Assembly: GCA_965240325.2 (NCBI GenBank)
Contig: OZ251223.1
Span: forward strand, 2,728,001-2,792,000
Source of the DNA: Rebecca billardiae RCC1528
Lineage: Eukaryota > Haptophyta
DNA: 64,000 nt
Direction of reading: 5' to 3'
The notes under the pieces were generated by a model. That model did not search any database. It saw nothing but the letters and a program-made list of their open reading frames with translations, and was not told where the DNA came from. A program made the position numbers and the translations under genes. Positions 19,496 to 29,620 of this stretch are shown one piece after another. Every line of letters starts with the position of its first letter. The first letter of the stretch is position 1.

Positions 19496-20980
19496 ATGAC
19501 GCCCTTGATGGTGATAGCGTGCTCATCGTCGGCCGTGGCGGCGTGGAGTGGAAGGAGCGCGGGCATCGCGTGCGCCGACCTGCGCCGCTGGATGCACCAG
19601 CCCGACGCCCCCGACGCGCCACCCTTCGTGCTCACCACAATCCTAACTCACATGCCCAGGGGCAGGGATCCGCAGATGTGGACGCTCGGCCTCACAGCCG
19701 CTGCGCACGGGATGCCTCTGGTCCTCATCGGCGAGGGCTCGAAGTGGGCGGGCACGACAGGGACCAAGCAACGCCTGATGGGCATTGCAGCGCCTCTCTT
19801 CTTCCACCCCGCGCAGCGGGTCGTCCTGCTCGATGGGCTGGACACGCTCGTGATCGCGGACGTGCCTACGGCCGCCCGGGCGCTCGACCGGCTTCTGGCG
19901 GGGAGGGCGAAGGGCGGCGGAGCTGAAGCCGAGCCGGTGGGGCAGGTGGTGTTCAGCGCGGAGTGCAATGGCTACCCAAACATTCTGTGCCCATTGTACG
20001 GCTCGCGCAGCTCCGACCCCATCGGCCGAATGACGCGCGAGGCCTTCTGGCGGTGCACGCGGCGCTCGGCCACGTGCTACCGGAACGCTGGAATGTACGC
20101 TGGGCATGCGGGCGCGCTGGGAAGGCTCGGGACGTACGTGTACGGGCTGTACACGCGCCACCGGTTTCTATTCGTCCAGCCGGGCGTGGTGGAGCAGCCG
20201 GCGATGCTCTCGCACAAGCGCAAAGGAGGACCACCCTTGGCCACCAGAGCGCAGCGCGTGACGGAGCAGGGGCTCATGTCCGCGGTCTATCTCGCGCTGA
20301 ATGGGACGCGCAGGCACGAGTTCAGCCTGCCCAGCAGCACTCCAGAGTCTGGCGCTGTGCCGCCACCACTCCCACCAGCCAAGCTCGACGAGCACTCCCA
20401 GCTCTTCCTGAACCTCTTCGAGTGCAATGAGCCCAGCAACGGCAGCGCAGCCATCGAACTGCGCACGCACAGGTGCCGGCCGATCAGCAATTACGTGCCA
20501 TCGTGGCTCCTGAAGGGAGGCCTGTCCAAGGGCTTGGTGTATCGACCCGCGCCGGTGGGCATGTTTGGCCCGTCGTACTCGCTCGGGGAGCGCGAGGAGC
20601 TTGGGAAGAGCGTGCATTCGGCAGCCTCTGGAGAGCCCGCGCCCCCACCACCAACAAGACCAGCATTCCTGCATGCGAGTGGGTGGGCGGGGAAGAGTGT
20701 ATTCGATTGGATGAGCAAGATGGAGCTTTCTCGGCTCTTTTTGAATGGGTCTGCAACCCGACGCCAGCCGGGCACCAGCCTTATTCGTGATGCACACGCC
20801 GCTGGTATGGCTGCCTTCGGAGAGTATCGCGTACCCGTGCTGCGTGAGTTGGCTGTGGCCGGCACGACGTTGACCGGCTTGACCGCAACGCCAACAGGCA
20901 GCGCTGCTGATGAGAGGCAGATGATCTGCGAGGACAGCACGCTTGCAACACTGCTGCACTATGCAAGGGCTAGCTTCTAG
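19496..20980 (+). CDS. PLOD/procollagen galactosyltransferase-type glycosyltransferase
   Basis: 494 residues from the ATG at 19496 (MTPLMVIACSSSAVAAWSG), which begins with a plausible signal peptide. The upstream part of the frame has no ATG and comes from a mobile-element end. Core signs: FVLTTILTHM, a long central LLDGLDTLVIAD that matches the metal-binding Asp region of the family, VVFSAECNGYPN, then CYRNAGMYAGHAGALGRLG, which corresponds to the family's LNSGGFIG segment. In animals this fold occurs in lysyl hydroxylases (PLOD) and collagen beta-galactosyltransferases and acts in the ER/Golgi lumen. The second half is less conserved, with NxS/T sites (NGTRR, NGSAA, NGSAT) fitting a secretory protein. 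Acceptor and donor sugars cannot be assigned. Confidence 0.75.
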   Translation: MTPLMVIACSSSAVAAWSGRSAGIACADLRRWMHQPDAPDAPPFVLTTILTHMPRGRDPQMWTLGLTAAAHGMPLVLIGEGSKWAGTTGTKQRLMGIAAPLFFHPAQRVVLLDGLDTLVIADVPTAARALDRLLAGRAKGGGAEAEPVGQVVFSAECNGYPNILCPLYGSRSSDPIGRMTREAFWRCTRRSATCYRNAGMYAGHAGALGRLGTYVYGLYTRHRFLFVQPGVVEQPAMLSHKRKGGPPLATRAQRVTEQGLMSAVYLALNGTRRHEFSLPSSTPESGAVPPPLPPAKLDEHSQLFLNLFECNEPSNGSAAIELRTHRCRPISNYVPSWLLKGGLSKGLVYRPAPVGMFGPSYSLGEREELGKSVHSAASGEPAPPPPTRPAFLHASGWAGKSVFDWMSKMELSRLFLNGSATRRQPGTSLIRDAHAAGMAAFGEYRVPVLRELAVAGTTLTGLTATPTGSAADERQMICEDSTLATLLHYARASF

Positions 20981-21076
20981 CAATAGCTGCGCTCGGATGA
21001 TGAGTCGTCGAAACTGCGCGCAATATAGTATATACTGCTCAGTAGTACGTGCTCTCGGTCTCGGACTGCTGACTGA

Positions 21077-21168
<92 letters not shown>

Positions 21169-21476
21169 CGACGTGGTATGCAACGGGCAGGCGTCAGAGT
21201 CAGCAAGCTGTAGCAGCAGATCGAGCAGCAGAGACAAACACCAGGATCAGCGCTCCTCGCCGTCGTCCCCCCCCTCATAATATATAATATATATTACACG
21301 GCGGTGTAACGAGTAAACGACACGCCGAGTTATTATTTATAATAATAATAATAATAATAAGCTATCGCCTGCATCACGATGACTCTCGATCTATGGCGCC
21401 TACGCCCGATACGAGCAACAGCTTGAAACGGCCGTGCCCGTGGCCGTCGCGCGCGGTTCGACGGCGACGGCGGGTG
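20981..21476. repeat. Simple-repeat field with copy 2 of the TA-linked repeat
   Basis: A TTA run (about 21078-21111) passes into a TA run (about 21109-21165). Position 21166 to about 21281 is the second copy of the TA-linked repeat at 10499-10610, identical by eye. A TAA/TTA run lies at about 21330-21360. No gene seen. Confidence 0.8.
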
Positions 21477-22331
21477 CCGGTGCTGGCTGGTTCAGACCCA
21501 GCCGTTTCGTGGTACCCACGAACAATAAATTGCTCCGTGCGGAGCGGCTGGGAAAGTCCAGCAAGGGCCTGAAAGGAGATCCGGCCACGAGGGCTTCGGC
21601 GTGCCGCCCGCCCGCGTGCCGACGCGCCGTCGCGCTCGCGGCTGTGACGCGTCGGCGGTCGCGCGCGCGGCTCTCGCGCGAGTCGGATGGACGTGGATCC
21701 CTCTTCGCCGGCGCCTCCACCTGGTGAGCGGTGCTCTCCCCCCCTTCGCGCTCGCCGCGCACTGCTTCTGTCCCAGAGTGCGGTCTGTGGGGCACCGCGC
21801 GTACGCGTGGCCGGGCACCTCGCAAAACCTTCGCGGGCAACACTTTTGAGTGGCTGGCATGGGGGGGGACAATGTGTACCGTGAGCTGAGTGGCTACCCG
21901 TGTGCGAGCGCGGAGGGGCCAGCCCTCTTTTTCGGCCACACGTCTCACACTGTTCCATGGCCCGTTCTACCTTGTGTCCGTGTGCACGTACAAGTGGAGC
22001 AGGGCGGGGTGGGCGGCCCTTATCGCCGTCGGATGAGACCCAAAGATAGCATGTGCCACGCCGCACCGCGCTGCACCACCAGCCAACAATCTGGGCGGGC
22101 GGTACCGGCGATCTGCGCGGCGCGATGGGCACGGGCAGCATGCCTGCCAGCATGACGGCGAACACGGCAAACCGCCTGCAAATCAGGTTCAACGCGGTCT
22201 GAACTCCGCGAATCCGGATTTCACGCACGGGAAGACCGAAACGCTTTTCCACTGGATATCGCTAGCCGCTCCGCGGGGCCGCGGAGCGGCCTCCCAAAAG
22301 GAGCGGCGGGTCTGAACTAGCCAGGTGCCGG
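21477..22331. mobile_element. Probable degenerate inverted-repeat element, about 855 bp
   Basis: CCGGTGCTGGCTGGTTCAGA at 21477 is mirrored by TCTGAACTAGCCAGGTGCCG ending near 22331, one substitution and one indel apart over about 23 bp. The interior is GC-rich with no recognised transposase. A perfect hairpin with 11-bp arms lies at 22266-22289 just inside the right end. Confidence 0.5.
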
Positions 22332-22558
22332 TGATGGCCGTGTCAGCAGACAATAATCAGTACCGTTGTCAGTCGCAGCAGCAGTCGCTGACGCTGTGTC
22401 ACGCGGACCGTACGAGTACGACGGCGCTCCGGCGGCGCGCCGTCGTCAGAATATCATCGTCAGTCGTCATCAGATGATGATACTGATGAGTATTGGCGCT
22501 ATTGCGCGCTAGTCGCTACTCGGCCAGTAAGTGTAACGTACTACTATGACGAGTATGA

Positions 22559-22648
<90 letters not shown>

Positions 22649-22803
22649 TCATATGTCTAAGAGTAAGACTCAGACGACTGAGTATGATGATAGCATATCG
22701 TGATCGTGATGGACATCATGCCAACTTCGCCGCCGCGCGCACACATCACCATCCTATCAGCTCACCGAGTCCGCAGCCTGTCCTCTCAAGACTCGAGCTA
22801 CGC
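22332..22803. repeat. Intergenic gap with a TA microsatellite
   Basis: A TA run of about 88 nt occupies 22560-22647, flanked by GATGAGTAT/ACTCATATG-like sequence. No gene seen. Convergent gap before SYF1. Confidence 0.7.
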
Positions 22804-25800
22804 CTACTGGCGGCGCTGCTGCTTGAAGCGCTCCAGCGCGCCGAGGGGCGCGGCGTCCTCAGCATCGCGCTTGGCGCCCGCCGCCGAGCCGAACACGGCG
22901 TCCGGGATCGTGCGCTGCTGAATCGCGGGCTCGACATCTGCGCGCGTGCAGGGTGGGGGCAAGCGCGCATGAGGTGAGCTCCGGAGCGGGCTTCGCGCGC
23001 CCACGCACGCGCGAGAGCCGAGGCGCGCGAGATAGCTGGGCGGCGAGCCGCGCGCACCGTCCGGCTCAGCAGCAGCCGCCGCGTGCGCTCCGCCGTCGTC
23101 GGCCGCAGCGCCCTCGGCGTCGGCGGCGGCTGCGCCGTCGGCGGCCGCGCCGTCGGCGGCCGCGCTGTCGTCGGCCGGCTCTGCGCCGCCGTCCGCGCCC
23201 GCGCCCCCGCCCGCCGCCAGCGCGAGCGGCTGGTGGCGCGCGGCCAGCGCGTCCTGGTAGTAGCCGAGGCCGTACGGCCCGCGCTTGAACACGTGGCCGC
23301 GCCGCACGCCCACAAACGTCGGGCTGGGGAGGAAGCCCTCGGCCGCGCCGCCCGCGCCGGCCTGCTGCTGCTCGAGCAGCGACATCTGGTCCGCCGGCCC
23401 GCCCGCGCCCGGCGCGGCGGGCTGCGCGGCCGCGGCCGCGGCGGCGGCGCCGCCCACGGCCGCGTACTGCGCGCGCACGGCACGTTTGATTCTGAGCATC
23501 TCGCGGAAGGAATCCTCCGATCCCTGCTCGACCTCGAAGTCGTTCCACGCCTGCCACACGCGCTCATCGCTCTGCGGGTCGTACACTTGGGCGGCGTGCG
23601 TGTACAGCGCGCGCGCGCGCTCGATCTGCGCGCGCGCGGCGTCGAGCGGCGGGCGGGTCGGCGCGCGCGGCACGCACGCCGCGCGTCAGCCGCCGCTCCG
23701 CCCAGCCCGCGCGCCGCGCTGGCGTGCGGGCGCGCGCGCGCGCACCTCGCCGAGCTTGGTCTCGAGCGTGGCGTACTCGAGGCAGATGAGGCGCGAGGCG
23801 GCGTCGGGCAGCGCGTCCACCGCCTTCTCGTAGATCTCGCGCGTGCGCGTCACGCCGTACGCCTCCGCCGCGCGCTCGATGTACAGCCGGTACAGCCCGA
23901 GCCGCTCGGCGGGCGCCACCTTGTCCACGCCTTTCTCCAGGATCGCCATCGCGCGGCGCGCGAGGCCGTGCTGCAGCTCGAACTCGGCGTACGAGCGGTA
24001 GAGCGGCGCGGCGTGCTCGGCGGGGCACTTCTCGAGCGCCTGCTCGAACAGGTCGCGCGCGCGCTCCAGCTTCTCCCCGCCGTACCGCGCGACGAACTTG
24101 CCGAGGTACGTGCGCCACAGCTGCAGCGCCCACGGGAAGGCAAAGGTGGCCACGCCGCGCTCGTACGCCTGGAACGCCTGCTCGAAGTACTTGCGCTCCT
24201 CGAGGAAGGCGGCGAAGTTGAGCACGAGCTGCGGCGTGATCACCTTCAGCTCGAACATCCGCTCGTACGCGCGCTTCGCCGAGTCGAACGTGCCCACCGA
24301 CTCCTCGAGGTCGGCGTACATGGCCCAGAGCGAGGTGACGCGGAAGAGGCGGCAGCGCGCGGGGCCGGCCTCGAGCGCGCGCTTCGAGCGCTCGGCGGGC
24401 GGCGGCGGCGTGGTGGCCTCGCGCAGCAGGGCGAGCGCGGCCTGGAACTGCTTGTGCCGCAGCTCGAGCTCCGCGCGCTCGAGCCACACGCCCGCCAGCT
24501 CGTCCACGCTCCTGAACTCGACGTCGGCCGCCTTGCGCAGGATGGCGCGCGCGTTGGGCACGTCACCGTGCGCCTCGTAAAACTTGGCGAAGGCGAGCCA
24601 GATGGCGGAGAGCCTGCCGTGCGTGGCGTGCTGCGGGTCGACGGACTTGACCGCGGTGGCGAACGTGTGGATCGCGCGCGCGGGCTCCCCCTTGAACAGC
24701 TCCACCCGCTTGAGCCACTCCTTCACGGAGTGCGGGTTCTGCCGCAGCAGCACGGAGGACAGCAGCTCGGGGCGGCGCTCGGTGAGGCGCTCGAGCCGGG
24801 CGAGGCGGATGTCGAGGTCGGCCTGCGCCTCGGCGAGGCGCGCGGCGAGGGCGGGGGGCGGCTCCCCGCCCGCCTCGCGCGCCGCGCCCGCCTGCGCCTC
24901 CAGCGCCTCCACCCCCTCCATCTGCGTGCCGATCATGCTCTCCTCAAACTGCGCGTACGCGTCGAACACCATCGAGAAGTCGCGCACGGTCGGCACCGAC
25001 GTGGCCGCCTCCTCGTACACGTCGCGCGCGCGCTCGAACTGGGCCTGCCGGATGAAGAAGTCGGCGAGGCTCGTCCAGATGTGCCCCGTCTCGTTGCTGA
25101 ACTCGCGCAGCCCGCCGCGGATGATCGCCTCGCCGCGCAGCTTGGGCGCGCACTCGGCCGGGTGCTCGGAGATGAGCGCGCACAGCCGCAGCCACATGGC
25201 GTGGCGGGTCTCGCCGCGCGGCGAGCTGAAGCTCTCGCGGTTGAGCAGCTCGGCGAGGCGCGCGGCGGCCTCGCCCACGCGCCCCGCCGAGAGCAGGAAG
25301 TCGATGTACTCCTCCGCGCCGTCGGGGTCGAACTGCGCGCGGCGCGTGCGCGCGGCGCGTGCGCGCGGCGTGTGACGTGCGGTCAGCGGCGCGCGAGGTT
25401 CGGGGCGCGCGCGCGCGCAGCGCGCGGTCGGGCGGCGGGAGCCGGCGGCGCACGCACCTTCAGGTACCGCCGGTACACGCGCACCGCCGTCTCCGTCACC
25501 CCGAGCCTCGAGACGAAGGTGAGGTACAGCGGCCACACGCGCTCGTGCTGTGTGAGCGGCAGCGCGCGCAGCGCGCGGTCAAACGCGTGGCGCGTGTGCG
25601 TCGGGCGCGGCAGCTCGCACAGGAGCTCGAGGTAGTCCAGCCAGATCCGCGGCATCTTGTGCATGTACACCAGCGCGCGCTCGTGCACGTTCACCAGCTC
25701 GTCGTGCGCGCGGCCTGCGCGGCACTTGGCCTTCACCTGCTCGCGCCGGTCGCGCAGGTACATGCGCCACAGCTTGTACGAGCCGGGCAGGTGCTTGAGC

Positions 25801-26095
25801 GCGCGCTCGTACACGACGTTCCGCGACGCCGGCGCCGAGCGCCGCTTCGCGTCCAGGTAGCGCAGCCAGTACTTGAGCGAGTACGAGTTGCGCAGCAGGT
25901 CCTCCTCATAGAGGATGTCGTTTGCATCCTGCGCGCGCGTTCCGGCAGGGGGGGGGGAGCGGCCCGCAGGGGCGCGAGGGCGTGAGCAGCGGGCGTCGGG
26001 CGCGCGTCGGGCGGCGGTGCGCGGTCGTGCCACTCGCCAGCGGCGCCCGTCGCGCTCGCGGGCGCGCGCACCTCGATCAACGGCGCGGCCACCAT
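22804..26095 (-). CDS. SYF1: Pre-mRNA-splicing factor SYF1/XAB2, five exons
   Basis: Exons 26095-26072, 25928-25458, 25332-23746, 23625-23058 and 22937-22804 encode 927 residues. The first exon is only 24 nt (MVAAPLIE) and joins to DANDILYEEDLLRNSYSLKY, the usual SYF1 start. HAT repeats (helical TPR-like) fill residues of about 20-720, for example LWRMYLRDRREQVK, IWLDYLELLCELP, ARDVYEEAATSV, AKRAYERMFELKVITPQLVL and ARDLFEQALEKCP. FREMLRIKRAV is typical of the C-terminal part. The tail is Ala/Gly/Asp-rich with VEPAIQQRTIPDAVFGS. SYF1 is a Prp19/NTC scaffold in the nuclear spliceosome, and XAB2 also acts in transcription-coupled repair. The four introns are 143, 125, 120 and 120 nt, all with GTGCG donors and GCGCAG acceptors. 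The last one is a multiple of three and in frame, so its splicing rests mainly on those sites. Confidence 0.93.
22938..23057 (-). other. Intron 4 of SYF1 (frame-preserving)
   Basis: 120 nt, GTGCGC...GCGCAG, splitting an Asp codon. It could be retained without a stop, which would add 40 residues. It is inferred from splice sites and the loss of SYF1-like character inside it. Confidence 0.65.
23626..23745 (-). other. Intron 3 of SYF1
   Basis: 120 nt, GTGCGC...GCGCAG, phase 0. Removal joins LETKLGE to IERARALYTHAAQ, a continuous HAT repeat. Confidence 0.88.
25333..25457 (-). other. Intron 2 of SYF1
   Basis: 125 nt, GTGCGT...GCGCAG, phase 0. Removal joins YRRYLK to FDPDGAEEYIDFL. Confidence 0.88.
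25929..26071 (-). other. Intron 1 of SYF1
   Basis: 143 nt, GTGCGC...GCGCAG, phase 0, directly after an 8-codon first exon. Confidence 0.85.
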
Positions 26096-26250
26096 GCGGC
26101 CGCGTGAGCGTCGACGCGCGGGCCTACGCGGGGCGCCGGCCTCGCGGAGCGCTCACGATGGCTGCCTACCGCGCCGCCGAGGTTTGGTGCCGGACGTGAC
26201 CCCGATTGATTGACGACGTTGTTTGCATCGCCCCGCGTGGCCGCGCTCCG

Positions 26251-27828
26251 ATGACGGACTCGGCGCTGGCAGACCCGGACCTGCGGAACGCGATGCTGAT
26301 CGTGACGGTCCTCTTCACCGCCTCCCTCGTCCTCACACGCCGCCTCCTCTGGCCGCGTGACGAGCCGCACGCGTGCCCGTGCGCGCCGACGTCCGCATGG
26401 GCCAACCTTGCCGGCCTCACGAGCCCGTGGGCGCCCGAGTACGTGCTCGACCTGACGCGCCGGCTGGGCGACAGCCATGCGTTCCGCGTGCGCCTGCCCT
26501 TCCTCTCGTGGCAGCTGTACGTGCTCACCGACGTGGAGGCCGCGCGCGCGCTGCTGGACGACCCGGCCGCGGCCAAGCCGGCGTGGTATTACGCGCCGCT
26601 CAACGGGTGCACGGGCTGGGCGTCGACGGTGTTCACGGCGCCGACGCTGGCGGCGTGCGAGCGCGACCGGCGGCTTGCGGCGCCCGCGTTCAACGCCACG
26701 GGCCTCGCGCGCGCGCGCCGCGCGTGCGCCAAGCACGCCGCGGCGCTCGCGGCGAGCACCGTCGAGCGGGCGTGTGGCACGGATGGCGGCGTGGACGTGA
26801 GCCAGCTGTCGCTGCGGCTGTGCGCGGGCGTGGTGTGCGAGGCGTGCTTCGGGTACGAGCTCTCGTTCGCGGAGACGGAGGTGCTCATCGAGGCCGTCAC
26901 CTGCCTGGCGCGCGAGTACGCGCAGCGCCGGCTCGCCAACCCGCTGCGCGCGTACGCCTCAGCGCTGCTGCCGGAGGCGCGGCGCGCGGCCGCCGCCTCC
27001 GGGCGGGTGCGTGCGCTCTGCGCGCGCATGCTGCAGCAGCACCGCGCGCAGGGCACCGCCGCGCCGCGCGACTCGCTGCTCGCCGCGCTGGACGGCCCCG
27101 CCGCTGCCGCCACGCCCGATCGCGCCAAGCTCTCCGAGCTCAGCGGCTGGCTGCTCGCCGCCGTGGACACGAGCGCGCACGCACTGGGCTGGTTGCTCTG
27201 CGAGCTGGCGGCGGCGGGCGCGGACGGGCCGCAGCGCGACGCGCGGGCGGAGGCGCGCGCGAGCGCGGGCGGGCAGCGCGGCGCGCCGGCCGCACCGCTC
27301 CTCGACGCGTGCGTGCGCGAGACACTCCGCCTCCACCCCCCGACCGCCTTCCTCGTGCGCACCACGGCGAGCGCGCTCCCGCTTCGCGCCCGGCGCGGCC
27401 CCGGCGCGCGCGCGCCCGCGGGCGGTGGAGGCGCTGCGGATCCGAGCACGGCCCCGGCCGCGGCCGTCCCGGCCGGCGCGCACGTGCTCGTGCCCATCTT
27501 CGCGCTGCAGCGCTCGGCGGCGGCGTTCGAGGAGCCCGACAGCTTCGTGCCGGAGCGCTGGCGTGCCCAGGGCGGCGTGTCCTCCGCGCCGCACTCGCGG
27601 CTGGCGCAGAGCTGCCTGCCGTTCGGCGCTGGCCGGCGCGCGTGCCCGGGCGAGGCGTGGGCGCGCGCGAGCGTCGCGGCGCTCGCCGCCGAGCTGCTCG
27701 CGCGGTACGAGCTGAGCGCGCTGCAGCCGCCGCTGCCGTACACCGTGCGCACGCGCATGCCGTTCTGCGCGCGCCTGCGCGTCGAGCACGCGCGCAGCGC
27801 TGACGCTAGTGCCCCGCGCTCGGAGTAG
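26251..27828 (+). CDS. Cytochrome P450
   Basis: 525 residues from the ATG at 26251 (MTDSALADPDLRN), followed by a single N-terminal anchor (AMLIVTVLFTASLVLTRRLL) that places it on the ER or another endomembrane. P450 landmarks: LLAAVDTSAHALGWLLCELA as the oxygen-binding I helix, CVRETLRLHPPT as the ExxR motif, FVPERWR as the PERF-like motif, and LPFGAGRRACPGEAWA with the heme-ligand Cys near residue 450. The family uses NADPH-P450 reductase to oxidise hydrophobic substrates such as sterols, fatty acids or carotenoids. The specific family is not assignable. An Ala/Gly-rich insertion (RARRGPGARAPAGGGG region) lies between ExxR and PERW. It is head-to-head with SYF1, 155 bp between ATGs. Confidence 0.92.
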   Translation: MTDSALADPDLRNAMLIVTVLFTASLVLTRRLLWPRDEPHACPCAPTSAWANLAGLTSPWAPEYVLDLTRRLGDSHAFRVRLPFLSWQLYVLTDVEAARALLDDPAAAKPAWYYAPLNGCTGWASTVFTAPTLAACERDRRLAAPAFNATGLARARRACAKHAAALAASTVERACGTDGGVDVSQLSLRLCAGVVCEACFGYELSFAETEVLIEAVTCLAREYAQRRLANPLRAYASALLPEARRAAAASGRVRALCARMLQQHRAQGTAAPRDSLLAALDGPAAAATPDRAKLSELSGWLLAAVDTSAHALGWLLCELAAAGADGPQRDARAEARASAGGQRGAPAAPLLDACVRETLRLHPPTAFLVRTTASALPLRARRGPGARAPAGGGGAADPSTAPAAAVPAGAHVLVPIFALQRSAAAFEEPDSFVPERWRAQGGVSSAPHSRLAQSCLPFGAGRRACPGEAWARASVAALAAELLARYELSALQPPLPYTVRTRMPFCARLRVEHARSADASAPRSE

Positions 27829-27855
27829 CACACGATACTCGTTGATGGAGCTGTA

Positions 27856-28045
27856 CAGTTTACTATGTTTTAACGTGCACACTTGGTTTAGGCGTGATTG
27901 ACGCCATCCAACACATCACAAAGACACCGCCACAAAACAGACCGGCGCAGGCAGGTGAGGGGCGCGTTGCCATGTACTACCGTAGTATGAATACCGTCAA
28001 TCTCGCCTGCCTGAGCTGTGTGCGTCTCTTATTCTTAGTAAACTG
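27856..28045. mobile_element. 190-bp Tc1/mariner-like miniature element
   Basis: CAGTTTACTA at the left end is matched by TAGTAAACTG at the right end, and TA lies on both outer sides (27854-27855 and 28046-28047). The left half matches the inverse of the 18825-19121 element (GTTTTAACGTGCACACTT). The right half carries CTCGCCTGCCTGAGCTGTG, found at several other sites. It fills most of the 380-bp gap after the P450 gene. Confidence 0.85.
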
Positions 28046-28208
28046 TAGTTAATGAATTCGAAACCACGATGTCGTTACGTGCGTCTTTCCTGGCCCGCAC
28101 GCGTGGACGTTATCGATTCGCGTTGTTAGGGTCTCGAGTCAGACGTTTCGGTCGCCATCGTAGCGCGCCCGGGCGGTCGTTCTTGCCCGCGCGAGGGCGA
28201 GGCGCGCC

Positions 28209-29583
28209 ATGCCTCCGAAGAAGGGGGGCGGCAAGGGGAAGGGGAAGCAGAAGGAGGACCCCGTCGAGGCGTCGCGCCGCGCCATCGAGGAGCGCGCCGA
28301 GCACGAGCGCCAGATCAAGCAGCTGCACGGCGAGCTGCGCGAGCAGCTCGTGCTCGTCGACGCGGCCGAGAACCGGCTGCGCGACGCGCGGGCCGACCTG
28401 GAGCACCAGCGCGCGGACCACGAGGACATCAACACGTACCTCGAGCGCCAGCTGCAGGAGAAGAAGAAGCTCGTGGAGGACATGCAGGAGAAGTTCAACG
28501 AGCAGCAGGAGATGCGGCTGCGCCGGCGCGCCGAGCTCCGGTACGGTCTCGACTTTGAGGAGCAGAGCGCCGAGTCGCGGCGCGAGCGCAACCGGAAGCA
28601 GCTGGAGAACAACGAGCAGGCGCTCGCGTTCATGCCCGAGTACACCAACCTGCTCGAGCGCAACGCCACGGCCGACGAGGCGTACACGCAGCTCGAGGCG
28701 CGGCTCGAGGCGGCGAGCGCCGAGCTCGCGCTCAAGCAGACGTGGGCGTCGATCATCGCCGCGTGCAAGACGGGGTCGGACGAGGCGGGGCTCGGCGGGA
28801 TGCCGTGCCTGCTGATCGAGGCGATGCGCGCCTTCCCCGACCACGCCTTTCTGCAGGAGCAGGCGCTCACCATGCTCGCCGCGCTGCTCGCCGCCGACGA
28901 GGCGGACAACGCGCGCATGATCCACCGCAGCGGCGGGGTGCCGGCGATCGTGCGCGCGCTCAGCGAGCACGGCCCGCACTCGCGCGCGCTGGCGACGCAC
29001 GCGTGCGGCCTGCTGTGGGGGCTCGCCGTCGCGTCGGCCGCGGTGTGCAACGACCTCGCCGAGAACGACGTGCTCCCGCTCGTCATCCGCACGCTGCGCG
29101 AGCACACCGCCTCCTCTCGGCTCTGCTACAACGCGTGCGGCGCGATCGCCTACTTACTGGTCACGCGCCCGCAGCAGTTCACCGTGGCGTCGCAGATCGA
29201 GTCGCTGCCGCCGATCGACCGGGCGGCGGTGCAGGCGCACCCGGCGCTCACGCGCAGAACCAAGCCGCCGCCGAGCGACCCCGCCGAGCTGCGCCGCCAG
29301 ATGGAGCTGCTGCGGCTGCAGACGGGCGCGGGCGTGCGCGCGAGCATGCGCCAGTCGCAGTCCATCACGGTCGGCGGCACCAAGCTCACGGGCAGCGCGG
29401 CGTGGCACCGCGAGCTGCTGGTCGCGGCGATCTCGAAGCACACGCGGAAGGAGCGCTCCGAGCTGCCCATCGCCCCGGCGCGCGAGCTCTCCCTCTCGCC
29501 GCGCGGGCGCACGGCCGCGGGCGTGCGCACGGGCGGCAAGCTGGCTGACGCGGTGCTGAGCAGCTTGGGCGATCCTGGGGAGT

Positions 29584-29620
<37 letters not shown>

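Noticed and set aside
21374-22252. A 292-codon minus-strand open frame in the 21.4-22.3 kb element
   Set aside because: It starts and ends within repeat sequence, lacks family motifs and is Arg/Pro/Ala-rich.
23083-25635. A long plus-strand open frame opposite SYF1
   Set aside because: Crosses SYF1 exons and introns alike and has only Leu/Arg/His-rich shadow composition.
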